A stretch of 64,000 bases of DNA from SZUA-36 sp963774415 (GTDB lineage: Bacteria > Pseudomonadota > Gammaproteobacteria > Xanthomonadales > SZUA-36), in assembly GCA_963774415.1 (NCBI GenBank), contig CAVZEU010000005.1:62001-126000 (forward strand), read 5' to 3'. A program made the position numbers and the translations under genes. Every line of letters begins with the position of its first letter. Position 1 is the stretch's first letter. Positions 1 to 8,784 of the stretch are shown here, piece after piece. The notes beneath the pieces were generated by a model that saw only the letters and a list, made by a program, of their open reading frames with translations, was not told the origin of the DNA and made no database searches.

Positions 1-1692
1 CTGCAATTCCGCGTCGAGCTGCTTCTTCTCGGTGACATCGACGTAGGATATGACCGCGGTCTTGCCTTCACCGACGTCCAGCATCGCCGCGTTGGCGATC
101 AGGTTTCTTTCGTCGCCGTCCCTGGAATAGACGTCGAACGGGTAATCCCTGAGGAAGCCCTCCCTGATCAACTGCTGCACCGACTCGGACTGTGCACCCA
201 AATCGACCCATTTGTTATCCGTAAAAATACTGACATTCAGTTCCTCGATGCTTTCGACCTCGTAAAGTTCAAGGCATTTCTGGTTGATTTCCAGGCGTTC
301 ACCGGTTTCCAGGTTCAGTATCTGCATGGCAGTGGGGTGCGTATGGAACGCCTTGGAAAACTTCTCCTGGCTTTCTCTCAGCTTTCTTTCCGCCTGCCTT
401 TCCTCGGTGATTTTCTGGGTCACACCCATGACCCTCGCCACCGCGCCATCGGCATCGGGGATCGGCACGAAATTCGAAGCGAATATCTCGTCTGCTGTGG
501 TGCCATGGCCGGAAAACTCGAATTCCGAACCGCGGCCGGCAAACGCATCGCGAAGCAATGCACCGATTCGCTCCCGGTCCTTCGAATCCACCATGTCGAG
601 GTAGGGTGTGCCGAGAACAGCGCGCTCGTCGCTCACGCCTATCATATCGAGGCCGCTGGCGTTGATGGCGACGACATCGCCGGATGAATCCACCTCGTGG
701 ATGCACACTGGTGCGTGGTCCAGCAGCGTGCGGTAACGCGATTCGCTCAACTGGATTCTCGCCAGTGAATGGCCATAGGCCCTGGCGAACACGAGCAGGA
801 AAACCGGGACCAGGACCAGCAGCGTGATCGCGAGGCTTATGACCAGCGGCAGGTGCTCGGCCAGTACTTCCCGCATAATGACCGACTCGGGCACACGTAT
901 CGAGATCGCCGCCCCGAGCGATGCGCTGTAGGCAAAAACCGCGGCCTGGCGCTCGCCTGAATTGGGCGCGATCCAGCCGCTCCAGTCAGATTGGGATGCG
1001 AGCACTTGGGCCAACGTCGTCGCGCGCTGCGGCCGCCCTGCCGCACCGGCCTCGTCCCGGTACTCGCCATACAGTGAAACACCGGCGGTTGGCCGCGCGG
1101 AGGCGGCGCGCGCGTCGACTAACAGCAACCGGCTGTTTTCGAATTCGTGTTGCAGCCCGGCCCAGGTGACATCGATCAGGCGCATGCGTTCCGCGCGGCT
1201 GACCGACGCTGGCTGCTGATCGGCAAGCGCGGCCAACGATTGCGCCAGGCCCAGGTTTTCCTGGACCACGTCCTTGAACTTCAGTGCCTTTTCCTGCTTG
1301 TAGCTGTAATAAACCGTGACCGACGTCAGCGATACCATCAACGCCATAAGCAAGATCGCGCCGAGGTTGAACGTGGACGTTTTCTGCCGCAGCCGGGGTT
1401 CCACACCATCGGCAACGTCGCTGCCATGCGAACGCTTTGAGCGCCACAGCCTGGCCAGGCCGACCAACAAAAGGGTGGAAATCAAAAGCGCGGTTACTTC
1501 GACCGCGAGATCGACCTGTCTGACCCCGACGGCAGCCTCGTAAAAGCTGATTGCACGGCGCAGGCTCATCAACAGGACCGCGATGCTCACGGCTATCCAC
1601 GAGAGGCGCTCCGCTTTCCAGGAGATGAGCAGGGCGAAAACCGTGGCTGCCAATTGGGCCGCAAGCGACGCGGCGAGCACGTAGACACCCAT
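1..1692 (-). CDS. Membrane-anchored tandem-PAS sensor protein (C-terminus outside window)
   Basis: The frame is open from an ATG at 1692 to the window edge, giving 564 residues without the C-terminus. Hydrophobic segments lie near residues 3-24, 28-44 and 62-80, another near 110-130, then an extracytoplasmic stretch of about 160 residues and a final membrane segment near 300-322. Two PAS-like domains follow. The first begins around SRYRTLLDHAP; the second begins around KFSKAFHTHP and ends in SYVDVTEKKQL, a typical PAS-to-output junction. The output module (histidine kinase, GGDEF or EAL) lies outside the window and cannot be named. A TTG directly before the ATG is a possible alternative start. 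It follows the RND gene on the same strand after about 275 bases, so it may be its own unit. The exact signal is unknown. Confidence 0.8.
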   Translation of the reverse strand, partial: MGVYVLAASLAAQLAATVFALLISWKAERLSWIAVSIAVLLMSLRRAISFYEAAVGVRQVDLAVEVTALLISTLLLVGLARLWRSKRSHGSDVADGVEPRLRQKTSTFNLGAILLMALMVSLTSVTVYYSYKQEKALKFKDVVQENLGLAQSLAALADQQPASVSRAERMRLIDVTWAGLQHEFENSRLLLVDARAASARPTAGVSLYGEYRDEAGAAGRPQRATTLAQVLASQSDWSGWIAPNSGERQAAVFAYSASLGAAISIRVPESVIMREVLAEHLPLVISLAITLLVLVPVFLLVFARAYGHSLARIQLSESRYRTLLDHAPVCIHEVDSSGDVVAINASGLDMIGVSDERAVLGTPYLDMVDSKDRERIGALLRDAFAGRGSEFEFSGHGTTADEIFASNFVPIPDADGAVARVMGVTQKITEERQAERKLRESQEKFSKAFHTHPTAMQILNLETGERLEINQKCLELYEVESIEELNVSIFTDNKWVDLGAQSESVQQLIREGFLRDYPFDVYSRDGDERNLIANAAMLDVGEGKTAVISYVDVTEKKQLDAELQ

Positions 1693-1967
1693 CAACCACT
1701 CACCCGTCTTGCAAAGGTAGGTTTACACGCGCAACCAGCGCTGGAAAATGTCATAGATCTGTTTTCAATGCACCGCAGACCGCTATGTCCTGCCTGACAT
1801 GCCGTCTGCATCCGGGTGATCAATTACACCCAAACAGCCCGCTCACGCGCTGGGTTCAGCGTTGTTCCCTGTGGACCCCCAATGGATAGAGTAAATTAAA
1901 AGCTGTTGCCTTGAAACTGTTAATAATTACGGGAATTCCTGGTGGTGCTTCCACGATCGCCTGGCGC

Positions 1968-4445
1968 TCAGCCGGTCAAGCTTTCCCGCCTGCGCAGCAT
2001 CAGCCAGCGCACCAGGGCAGGCAACACGACGATGGCCGCGACCATGTTGGCCAGAAAAATGAAAGAAAGGAGTATCCCCATGTCGGCCTGAAACTGCAAG
2101 GCCGAAAAAATCCAGGTGCCGACACCGATCGCCAGCGTGAAACCGGTGAATATCACCGCCCTGCCGGTCAGCCTGAGCGTCCGGTAATAAGCCTGACGGA
2201 ATTCCAGTCCGGCCTTGAGCAACTTATGCAGGCGGTTGTAGATGTAGATACCGTAATCCACGCCGATACCGACACCGAGCGCCACCACGGGCAGCGTGTT
2301 GACCTTCAGGCCGATGCCATAGACCGCCATCAGCGCTTCGGCCAGCGTGGACACCACGATCAGCGGCAGCACGATGCACAAGGTTCCAAGCAAACTGCGG
2401 TAGGTCACCAGGCACAGGAGAATGATCGAGCTGAATACCAACGCCAGCATCGGGTCCTGTGCCGCCGCGATTTCCTCGTTGGTGGCCGCCATCACCCCCA
2501 CATTGCCCGTGGCCAGGCGGAAGCGCAGGCGCTCGGCGGCCGCCTGGCCTTCCCCGGCCTTTTTGCGCCGGGCTTGCTTGGCCTCACTGACGGCAGCCGG
2601 GTCGATGTCCATGTCCCGACGCAACGCCTTGACCTTGCGTACAATCCGCGCGATCGTCGCGGCGCGGTGATCAGTGGTGAATATCATGACCGGCATGGCG
2701 CTGCAGTCGCTGTTCAAAAGGCCGGTGTCGGTATCGATATTACTGAGGTCCTGGCGCAGCAGGTAGTGATTCCGCGGCAGGATGCGCCACTTGATATTGC
2801 CCTCGTTCCAGCCGGCATTGACCACCTTGACGACCTTCGGCAACGTGATGACCTTCTGCACGCCCGGTGTGTTTTCGATGTGCCAGGCAAAGCGGTCGAT
2901 GGCTTCCATGACGTTATAGTTTTCGGTGCAGGCATCCGGCACGGTTTCGGCGATCACGGTCAGCACGTCCACGCCAAGCGCAAATTTCCTCGAGATCAGT
3001 TCGGCGTCCTGGTTGTAGCGTGAATCGGGCCGCAATTCGGGCACGCCGGCCTCGGAATCGCCGATCTTCATGTCCCTGGCCAGCCAGAACCCGCCGGCAA
3101 ACAGCACCAGCGTGACCGCCAGCGTCCATGCCGCACGCCGTCGGTTGGTGAAGTCGGCCAAAAAATTCCACAGCACCGATTTCTGTACCGATTTGTTCAA
3201 CAGCCGCTGGCGGTATTTTGTCGGGTTTTTGAACTGCACCCAGGACAGCAGCAACGGCAAGAGAATCAGGTTCGTCAGGATGATGACCGCGACACCGATA
3301 CTGGCCGTGATGGCGAGTTCCTGGATGATGCGTATATTGATGAACAATATGGTCAAAAACCCGATCGTGTCCGAAGCGAGCGCGATGGAACCCGGTACCA
3401 GAAGCTTTTTGATCGCCTCGCGCGACCCATGCATCGGCGAGCGGCGCGGGATATCGGTAACGGACGTGATGCCCTCGTTATACCAGTGCTCCGGGGTCCG
3501 CCCGCCGAATTCCTTCTCCACGGTCCAGGCGCTTATTTTCTGCACACCGTGACTGACACCGATGGCAAATATCAGAAATGGCGTCAGGATGTTCATCGGG
3601 TCGAGGCTGTAGCCCATCAGGTTCAGCGTGCCCAACTGCCAGACGACCGCCACCAGTGAGCAGGAAAGCGGCAGTACGGTCAGCCAGATGGACCTCGAAT
3701 AGAGGTACAGGAGCAGGGCCGTCAGCACCAGTGCGATCAGGAAGAACCAGACGACCGTCTGCGCGCCGTCTGATATATCGCCGACAATCTTGGCAAAGCC
3801 GATGATATTCACGGTGAATTCAGGCCCTTCGAATTCTTTGCGAATATCCTCCAACTGGGCCGCCACTTCGCGGTAGTCCAGTTTCTGCCCGGTCTGGGGG
3901 TTTTCCTCCAGCAGGTTGGCCCAGACCATGGCGCCGGAAAAGTCGGCGGACACCAGCCGTCCGACCTCGCCGGACTTGACGATGTTCGAGCGGATCTTCC
4001 TGAACATCTCCGGCGACGGCTTGTAATCCGACGGTATGACATTGCCGCCGGCGAAACCGTCCTCGACGATCTCGACAAAACGGACATTCGGCGTGAAGAT
4101 CGAACGCACGCTGGCGCGGTCCACACCAGGGATGAAGAACACCTTGTTGGTGATTTTTTCCAGAGCGTCGAAAAACGCGGGCGTGAACATGTTGCCGTCG
4201 CGCGCTATCAGCGCGACCAGTACGCGGTTGGCCCCGCCGAACTCCTTTTCATACTTCAGAAACGTCCGCATGTATTCGTGTTCCAGCGGCAATTGTTTCT
4301 TGAAGCCGGTCTCGACCTTGAGTTCCGTCATCTGGTAGACCATGGCGAGGGTGATGACCAGGAACGCCGCGACGATGCCGTAGCGGGTGTTGATCAGGGC
4401 CGTGGCGATCCTGTGCAGCCTGGTCTCCCGGACCCGTTCAGTCAT
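1968..4445 (-). CDS. RND/MMPL-family transporter of envelope cluster 1
   Basis: This is an 825-residue inner-membrane protein of the RND superfamily, MMPL type. It has one N-terminal membrane helix (about residues 21-43), a periplasmic loop, a five-helix block (about 237-410), a helix near 440-460, a second periplasmic loop and a last helix block with the family motif GVGIGVDYGIYIYNR. Such proteins use the proton gradient to move lipids or other hydrophobic molecules. The substrate here is unknown. The ATG at 4445 overlaps the stop of the upstream YCF48 gene by 8 bases, which implies translational coupling. A start 15 codons earlier would increase the overlap and add a basic leader, so I prefer 4445. 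It is the last gene of a five-gene operon and is paralogous to the RND gene at 30003-32363. Confidence 0.88.
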   Translation of the reverse strand: MTERVRETRLHRIATALINTRYGIVAAFLVITLAMVYQMTELKVETGFKKQLPLEHEYMRTFLKYEKEFGGANRVLVALIARDGNMFTPAFFDALEKITNKVFFIPGVDRASVRSIFTPNVRFVEIVEDGFAGGNVIPSDYKPSPEMFRKIRSNIVKSGEVGRLVSADFSGAMVWANLLEENPQTGQKLDYREVAAQLEDIRKEFEGPEFTVNIIGFAKIVGDISDGAQTVVWFFLIALVLTALLLYLYSRSIWLTVLPLSCSLVAVVWQLGTLNLMGYSLDPMNILTPFLIFAIGVSHGVQKISAWTVEKEFGGRTPEHWYNEGITSVTDIPRRSPMHGSREAIKKLLVPGSIALASDTIGFLTILFINIRIIQELAITASIGVAVIILTNLILLPLLLSWVQFKNPTKYRQRLLNKSVQKSVLWNFLADFTNRRRAAWTLAVTLVLFAGGFWLARDMKIGDSEAGVPELRPDSRYNQDAELISRKFALGVDVLTVIAETVPDACTENYNVMEAIDRFAWHIENTPGVQKVITLPKVVKVVNAGWNEGNIKWRILPRNHYLLRQDLSNIDTDTGLLNSDCSAMPVMIFTTDHRAATIARIVRKVKALRRDMDIDPAAVSEAKQARRKKAGEGQAAAERLRFRLATGNVGVMAATNEEIAAAQDPMLALVFSSIILLCLVTYRSLLGTLCIVLPLIVVSTLAEALMAVYGIGLKVNTLPVVALGVGIGVDYGIYIYNRLHKLLKAGLEFRQAYYRTLRLTGRAVIFTGFTLAIGVGTWIFSALQFQADMGILLSFIFLANMVAAIVVLPALVRWLMLRRRESLTG

Positions 4446-5442
4446 TGCCGTCCCCGCTGACCTTCTTTTCCGGGAAGTGGTAAGTGCCATGTTCGCCCGT
4501 CAGTACGAAGCTTCCGTCTCCCATTGCGGCCACTGCGGAGAAATCGACACCGCTGCTATGCCGATGGACTTTGAACACTCCGTCTTTAAGGACCAGGATG
4601 ATGCCGTTGTTGGCGACCAGCACGACCTTGCCGTCAGCCTGGACCGCGCCCGAAATGCTCGATTGCGTGCCGCTGTCGAGTTCCGTCCAGGTGGAACCGA
4701 AATCACAACTGCGCATTACGTGGCCGCGCAGCCCGTAAAACAACACACAGCCGGCATCGGTCTTCAACGCGCCCCACATGGAACCCTGGTAGGGCAGTGA
4801 CAAGGCCTCCCAGCTTTGCCCGTCGTCAAAACTCCGATAGGAATAGCCCGCCTCCCCGGCAATCATCCGCCTGCCATCGGCAAAACGAAGCATGCCGTTG
4901 AGGTGGTAAGTATTCTCGGGGTCGACTGCGCCATCCTTCCAGGTTCTGCCGCCGTCGCTGGTATGCAGGTATAAACCGTAGGAACCGATGGCTACGCCGT
5001 GGTTTTCGTCGGTGAAGAGAATATCCATGACGGCCTGCTCGCGACCTGGGTCGAAGAACTGCCGTGTCCACGTGTTGCCGCCGTCAGCGCTGGTGATGAT
5101 CACCGCATCGTGTCCGCCGGCCCACAAGCGCTGCCCGAGGCTGAAGACCGTCGTCAGCGTGGAGCGTGTCGGCACGACATCGGCCTGCTTCCAGTGCTCA
5201 CCATCGTTCGACAGGATAACGTGGCCGCGCTCGCCGACGGCCACCAGCGTGCCATCAGCGCGGGTAATGTCGAGCAGCAGGGAGTGGGTGGCCAACGGCA
5301 TGTGCTCGGCGTACAGGATATCGCGGCCCCCGTCCGCCGCCCCGGGGTTCGCAAATGCCACTGCGATCAACATGCATAACAGCCCGGCGAGCAATTGCAC
5401 CGGCCTGCTCAGCTGACGTTGTATCACCTCCCTTGCCTGCAT
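4438..5442 (-). CDS. YCF48/BNR-type periplasmic beta-propeller protein of cluster 1
   Basis: A 334-residue exported protein. The N-terminus is basic and then hydrophobic (LLAGLLCMLIAVAFA), ending in a likely signal-peptidase I site before DGGRDI. The rest carries repeats of the S-x-D-G-G-x-T-W type, for example TSADGGNTWTRQFF and TSDGGRTWKDG, typical of the YCF48/HCF136 and BNR propeller families. In those families the propeller is an assembly or scaffold factor. A role as periplasmic partner of the neighbouring RND transporter is my inference. The ATG at 5442 fits the signal peptide better than the GTG at 5469. It ends within the RND start region (8-base overlap) and lies 44 bases after the DUF1329 gene stop. 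The paralogue is the lipoprotein at 32356-33402. Confidence 0.8.
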   Translation of the reverse strand: MQAREVIQRQLSRPVQLLAGLLCMLIAVAFANPGAADGGRDILYAEHMPLATHSLLLDITRADGTLVAVGERGHVILSNDGEHWKQADVVPTRSTLTTVFSLGQRLWAGGHDAVIITSADGGNTWTRQFFDPGREQAVMDILFTDENHGVAIGSYGLYLHTSDGGRTWKDGAVDPENTYHLNGMLRFADGRRMIAGEAGYSYRSFDDGQSWEALSLPYQGSMWGALKTDAGCVLFYGLRGHVMRSCDFGSTWTELDSGTQSSISGAVQADGKVVLVANNGIILVLKDGVFKVHRHSSGVDFSAVAAMGDGSFVLTGEHGTYHFPEKKVSGDGND

Positions 5443-5486
5443 AGCGCCGCCAGACAGGCCGGTCGGCACCGGCCCGTGAAGCCGGA

Positions 5487-6863
5487 TCAGCGGCGGCCGC
5501 GCGTACGCAAGGCCTGTGGCGTAAAGTCGCTCGGGTTCATTTTGACGTTGAACGTGTTGACCGGGTAATTATTGTCGAAACCCTGACCGACATACCTGCC
5601 GGATTGCAGGTCGTAATGCACCTCGATCGTACTCCAGAACGTCGGCACATCGTAATAATTGATGCAATGCGCTTCGGAGACGCGCCACAATTGCAACCGG
5701 CCGTCATAATGGTCGGTCAGCAGAATCTGGTAGCTGTCCTCGTCCAGGTAATAGGTGCGTTTGGGGTTGATGTGCCGCATGCCTTTCTTCAGATCGGCCT
5801 CGACCACCCAGACGCGGTGCAATTCATATCGCATCAGGTTCTGGTTCAGGTGACCGGGCTGAATGAAGTCGTCATTACTGACCCCTGCTGCATGGGCCTT
5901 GTAAGAGTTGTACGGTACGTACATCTCTTTCTTGCCGATGATTTTCCAGTTGAACCGGTCCATCGCGCCGTTGAACATGTCCGTCATGTCGTTGGTCCGC
6001 AGACCGTCGGAAGCCGTTCCCGGGTTGTCGTAGGCCACGTTGGGCGCGCGCCGCACGCGACGCTGACCGGGGTTGTAAATCCAGGCTTGACGCGGCTGCA
6101 GTTTCTGGTTGAGGGTTTCATGCACCAGCAGGATGTTGCCCGCCAGGCGCGCCGGGGACTCCACTTCCTGGTAGAAATACAGCAATATGTTGTTGATCGA
6201 TTCAATGGTGGCGCCCGGCTGGTAGTACAAACCCAGCAGCTCCTCGCGAATGACGGTGACCGAGTACTGGCCGCTGGCCGTCGGTGCAATCTGGTTGTTA
6301 TAGCGAACGCCGCCGATGCCCTTGTACTTGAGCTTGTGGTTCCACATCAGTTCATAGGCGTTCTCGGGGAACGGGAACGGAAACCCTTCCGCCGCATCGG
6401 CAACCCCCTCGCCGTCGGCGACCAGTTTTGCGGTGGCGCCGTTCTTGGCGGTCATTTCGTAGATCCGCTGCGGGAACGAGGCCGAGCGCCGCGTCGGATA
6501 CACGTCCATGAAGTAGGTATCGGGATACTTTTCGAACATGGCCTGCAGGCCGACGCTGAGCTTGTCCGCGTACTGCTTGTAGTTGGCGCCGGTGATCCGG
6601 AACAGCGGCTTGTCGTCCGGGAACGGATCCTCATGATGGTCTCCCGGCTTGTAACCGGCCGGCGGTTGGGTGATGCCGCCGGTCCACGGCGGGATCGTGC
6701 CGTCCGCATTGCCGGCCCGCTCGGAACCCATCGGCGTCAGGTCTTCACTGAGGCGGTGAACCTGGTCGGGGTGCGGGCCGGCGAACGCCTGGCCGGCGGC
6801 CAGGCATGCCGCCAGTGCGATTCCCATGCAGGTTGGAAGTGTTCGTTTGCTTAATAGTCGCAT
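5487..6863 (-). CDS. DUF1329 family exported protein of cluster 1
   Basis: A 458-residue protein with a signal peptide ending in GQAFAGPHPDQV. The body matches the DUF1329 family, whose members are related to outer-membrane lipoprotein-sorting LolA/LolB-like proteins and nearly always sit next to DUF1302 genes. Recognisable stretches are DLTPMGSERAGN, GTIPPWTGG near the N-terminus, and the mid-protein region PGQRRVRRAPNVAYDNPG. No lipobox cysteine is visible. The ATG at 6863 has a GGAG site eight bases upstream; the TTG five codons earlier is less likely. The stop lies 44 bases before the YCF48 start. By family fold it could bind a hydrophobic ligand in the periplasm, but that is inference. 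It is paralogous to, and clearly diverged from, the gene at 26645-27964. Confidence 0.85.
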   Translation of the reverse strand: MRLLSKRTLPTCMGIALAACLAAGQAFAGPHPDQVHRLSEDLTPMGSERAGNADGTIPPWTGGITQPPAGYKPGDHHEDPFPDDKPLFRITGANYKQYADKLSVGLQAMFEKYPDTYFMDVYPTRRSASFPQRIYEMTAKNGATAKLVADGEGVADAAEGFPFPFPENAYELMWNHKLKYKGIGGVRYNNQIAPTASGQYSVTVIREELLGLYYQPGATIESINNILLYFYQEVESPARLAGNILLVHETLNQKLQPRQAWIYNPGQRRVRRAPNVAYDNPGTASDGLRTNDMTDMFNGAMDRFNWKIIGKKEMYVPYNSYKAHAAGVSNDDFIQPGHLNQNLMRYELHRVWVVEADLKKGMRHINPKRTYYLDEDSYQILLTDHYDGRLQLWRVSEAHCINYYDVPTFWSTIEVHYDLQSGRYVGQGFDNNYPVNTFNVKMNPSDFTPQALRTRGRR

Positions 6864-6878
6864 GACATTCTCCGGCAA

Positions 6879-8741
6879 TCAGAATGAGTAACTGATACTC
6901 GCAGTGTAGAAGTCCCGATCCTGGAGCAGGTTGTACCGGCCGCCGCCCATGTAGTTGGTGTAGGCGAAATCCAGAACCCATTTTTGCAGGTAATTGAAGC
7001 CGAGCCCGACCGTCAAGGTCTTGCGCCCGTCGACGAAAGAGCCGCCCGGTCCGGGCGTCGTGCCGTTGACGTCATGCGCCCAGGCCAGCCTCGGTGCAAC
7101 CGTCCAGGCGCCGACGACGTTGTTGTACTCGGGACGGATCAACACGCGGTAGCCCCAACTGAAATCGTCGGCGAAACCGTCAGGCTCGGTCATCGGGTTG
7201 CGGAAATCCCCGCTGAGGTAATCCGGGCCGCCGCCGAGATCGGTGCCCGGCCCGTTGAAGCGCAAAACGTCCTTGGACGGCAGGTTCGGCACGTAATTGA
7301 AACCAACCTCGGCCACGAAGGCGACCTGGTCGGCCTTGAGGGCATTGTTCGGCCCGAACAGCTTGGTCGTGGTGGCCTGGGCCTGCCAGGACTTGAACCT
7401 GCGCCAGCCCCGGATTTCCTCGCCCGGAGCGAAATTGCCCAACTGGCTCTTGAAGCGCAGCACCGGCGCCGGGATCAGCGGGTTCAGCGGCGACAGGCCG
7501 GCGAACAGGATCTCGACGTCGTCGATCTGCAGCGGCGCATTCGGCCGGTAACTGACCTCACCCGCCAGCGCCCAGGTGCCGATGTTGCTGTTGAAACTGG
7601 CGCCGATGAGGTGGATATCTTCCGGGTACTCGGTCCAGTAGGTGCCGCTGCCCAGCGCCTGGCTGGTAATGGCCGAACCGCTGATCAACGGCAGCCGGCT
7701 GTGATAGTTGAGGTAATACAGCGCAAACTCGGTGCTGTTCAGGTTGTCGGCGAAATAACGCAAGGCCACACCGAACTGTCCCTTGTCACTGGGCAGGCGA
7801 CTCTTGGCCCGCGGGAACGACAGGCTGCAACCGGTCGCCACCAGCGTTGGCGGCAGTCCCGTGTCAGATGCCGCGTAGTTGCCCTGTCCGCAAACCGTTC
7901 CGTAAAGATCCGGGTTGATCACCGGCTGCGGTACCCCGCCGAAACCGAGCATGACGTAGGAAGCGCCCGGTGTCGCGATGTCGTTGGTGCTGAAGAACGC
8001 GCCCGCCGGGTCCGGTATGATCTTGCGGTACTCGAGCATGTACAGCGCTTCCACCGACGTGTTCTGCGTCAGGTCCATGGAACCCCAGAGCATGTTGACG
8101 CCTTCGAAGGCTTCTTTCAGTTGGGCCCCGGCCGCACGGAGGCGGGACACGTCGACCGGGTTGATGATATTGATCCCGCCCTGGATGAAGGTCGACTCAC
8201 CCCAACTCACGACCTGCCGGCCGACACGCCAACTCAGCGTGTGTTCGCCCAAGCCCTGGTTGCCCCAGATATACAGGTCCAGCAGGCGCGCGTCCTTGCC
8301 GACGCGTTGTTTCGCATCGTGCGAGAGAAACGCCTTGTCGTGGTTCTCCAGGTCGTAGAAGGCCATAAAGCGTGTAAAGGCGCCGAAATTGCGCCAGCGG
8401 AGGTCCAGTTCCGACGTGATCTTGGCCGTGTTGGACACGAGGTCACCGGCGTCGGGATAGTTCAGGCCGCCGTCGTCGTTGTTGACCGACCAGCGCCCGG
8501 GCGCCGCCCGCTGGCCGGCGTTGTCCAGCAAGAACGTGGTCGGGTTGAACCAGGCCTTGCCGATGAATTTCTCTTTCGCGTCCGTCGCGCGCCACGTCGC
8601 GCCGAAGCTGATCGTCGTATCCAGGCTGCCGGTCATCTCCCCGCTGGAAAAATCCAGGGCCGAGGCTGCCGTGCTCGCCATTGCGGACAGCAGCAGGCAG
8701 GTTAACACGGCGCCTGCAAGGTGCTTGCGTTGGCTCTTCAT
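6879..8741 (-). CDS. DUF1302 family outer-membrane beta-barrel of cluster 1
   Basis: A 620-residue protein with a signal peptide (STAASALDFSSG junction) and the DUF1302 signature near the N-terminus, GSLDTTISFGATWR. Many amphipathic strands follow, and the protein ends in an aromatic residue (YTASISYSF), which is typical of Bam-inserted barrels. The motif WRVGRQVVSWGESTFIQGG is the strongly conserved family core. The start at 8741 has an AGGGAAAC site upstream; the in-frame start 18 codons earlier would add an unusual leader. The family occurs with DUF1329 in hydrocarbon- and steroid-degrading bacteria and is thought to act at the outer membrane. It lies between the lipase gene (43-base gap) and the DUF1329 gene (15-base gap). 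The substrate is unknown. Confidence 0.87.
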   Translation of the reverse strand: MKSQRKHLAGAVLTCLLLSAMASTAASALDFSSGEMTGSLDTTISFGATWRATDAKEKFIGKAWFNPTTFLLDNAGQRAAPGRWSVNNDDGGLNYPDAGDLVSNTAKITSELDLRWRNFGAFTRFMAFYDLENHDKAFLSHDAKQRVGKDARLLDLYIWGNQGLGEHTLSWRVGRQVVSWGESTFIQGGINIINPVDVSRLRAAGAQLKEAFEGVNMLWGSMDLTQNTSVEALYMLEYRKIIPDPAGAFFSTNDIATPGASYVMLGFGGVPQPVINPDLYGTVCGQGNYAASDTGLPPTLVATGCSLSFPRAKSRLPSDKGQFGVALRYFADNLNSTEFALYYLNYHSRLPLISGSAITSQALGSGTYWTEYPEDIHLIGASFNSNIGTWALAGEVSYRPNAPLQIDDVEILFAGLSPLNPLIPAPVLRFKSQLGNFAPGEEIRGWRRFKSWQAQATTTKLFGPNNALKADQVAFVAEVGFNYVPNLPSKDVLRFNGPGTDLGGGPDYLSGDFRNPMTEPDGFADDFSWGYRVLIRPEYNNVVGAWTVAPRLAWAHDVNGTTPGPGGSFVDGRKTLTVGLGFNYLQKWVLDFAYTNYMGGGRYNLLQDRDFYTASISYSF

Positions 8742-8784
8742 TTTCGTTTCCCTAATGGCCCTTAACGTACTGGTTTTCGCAAGA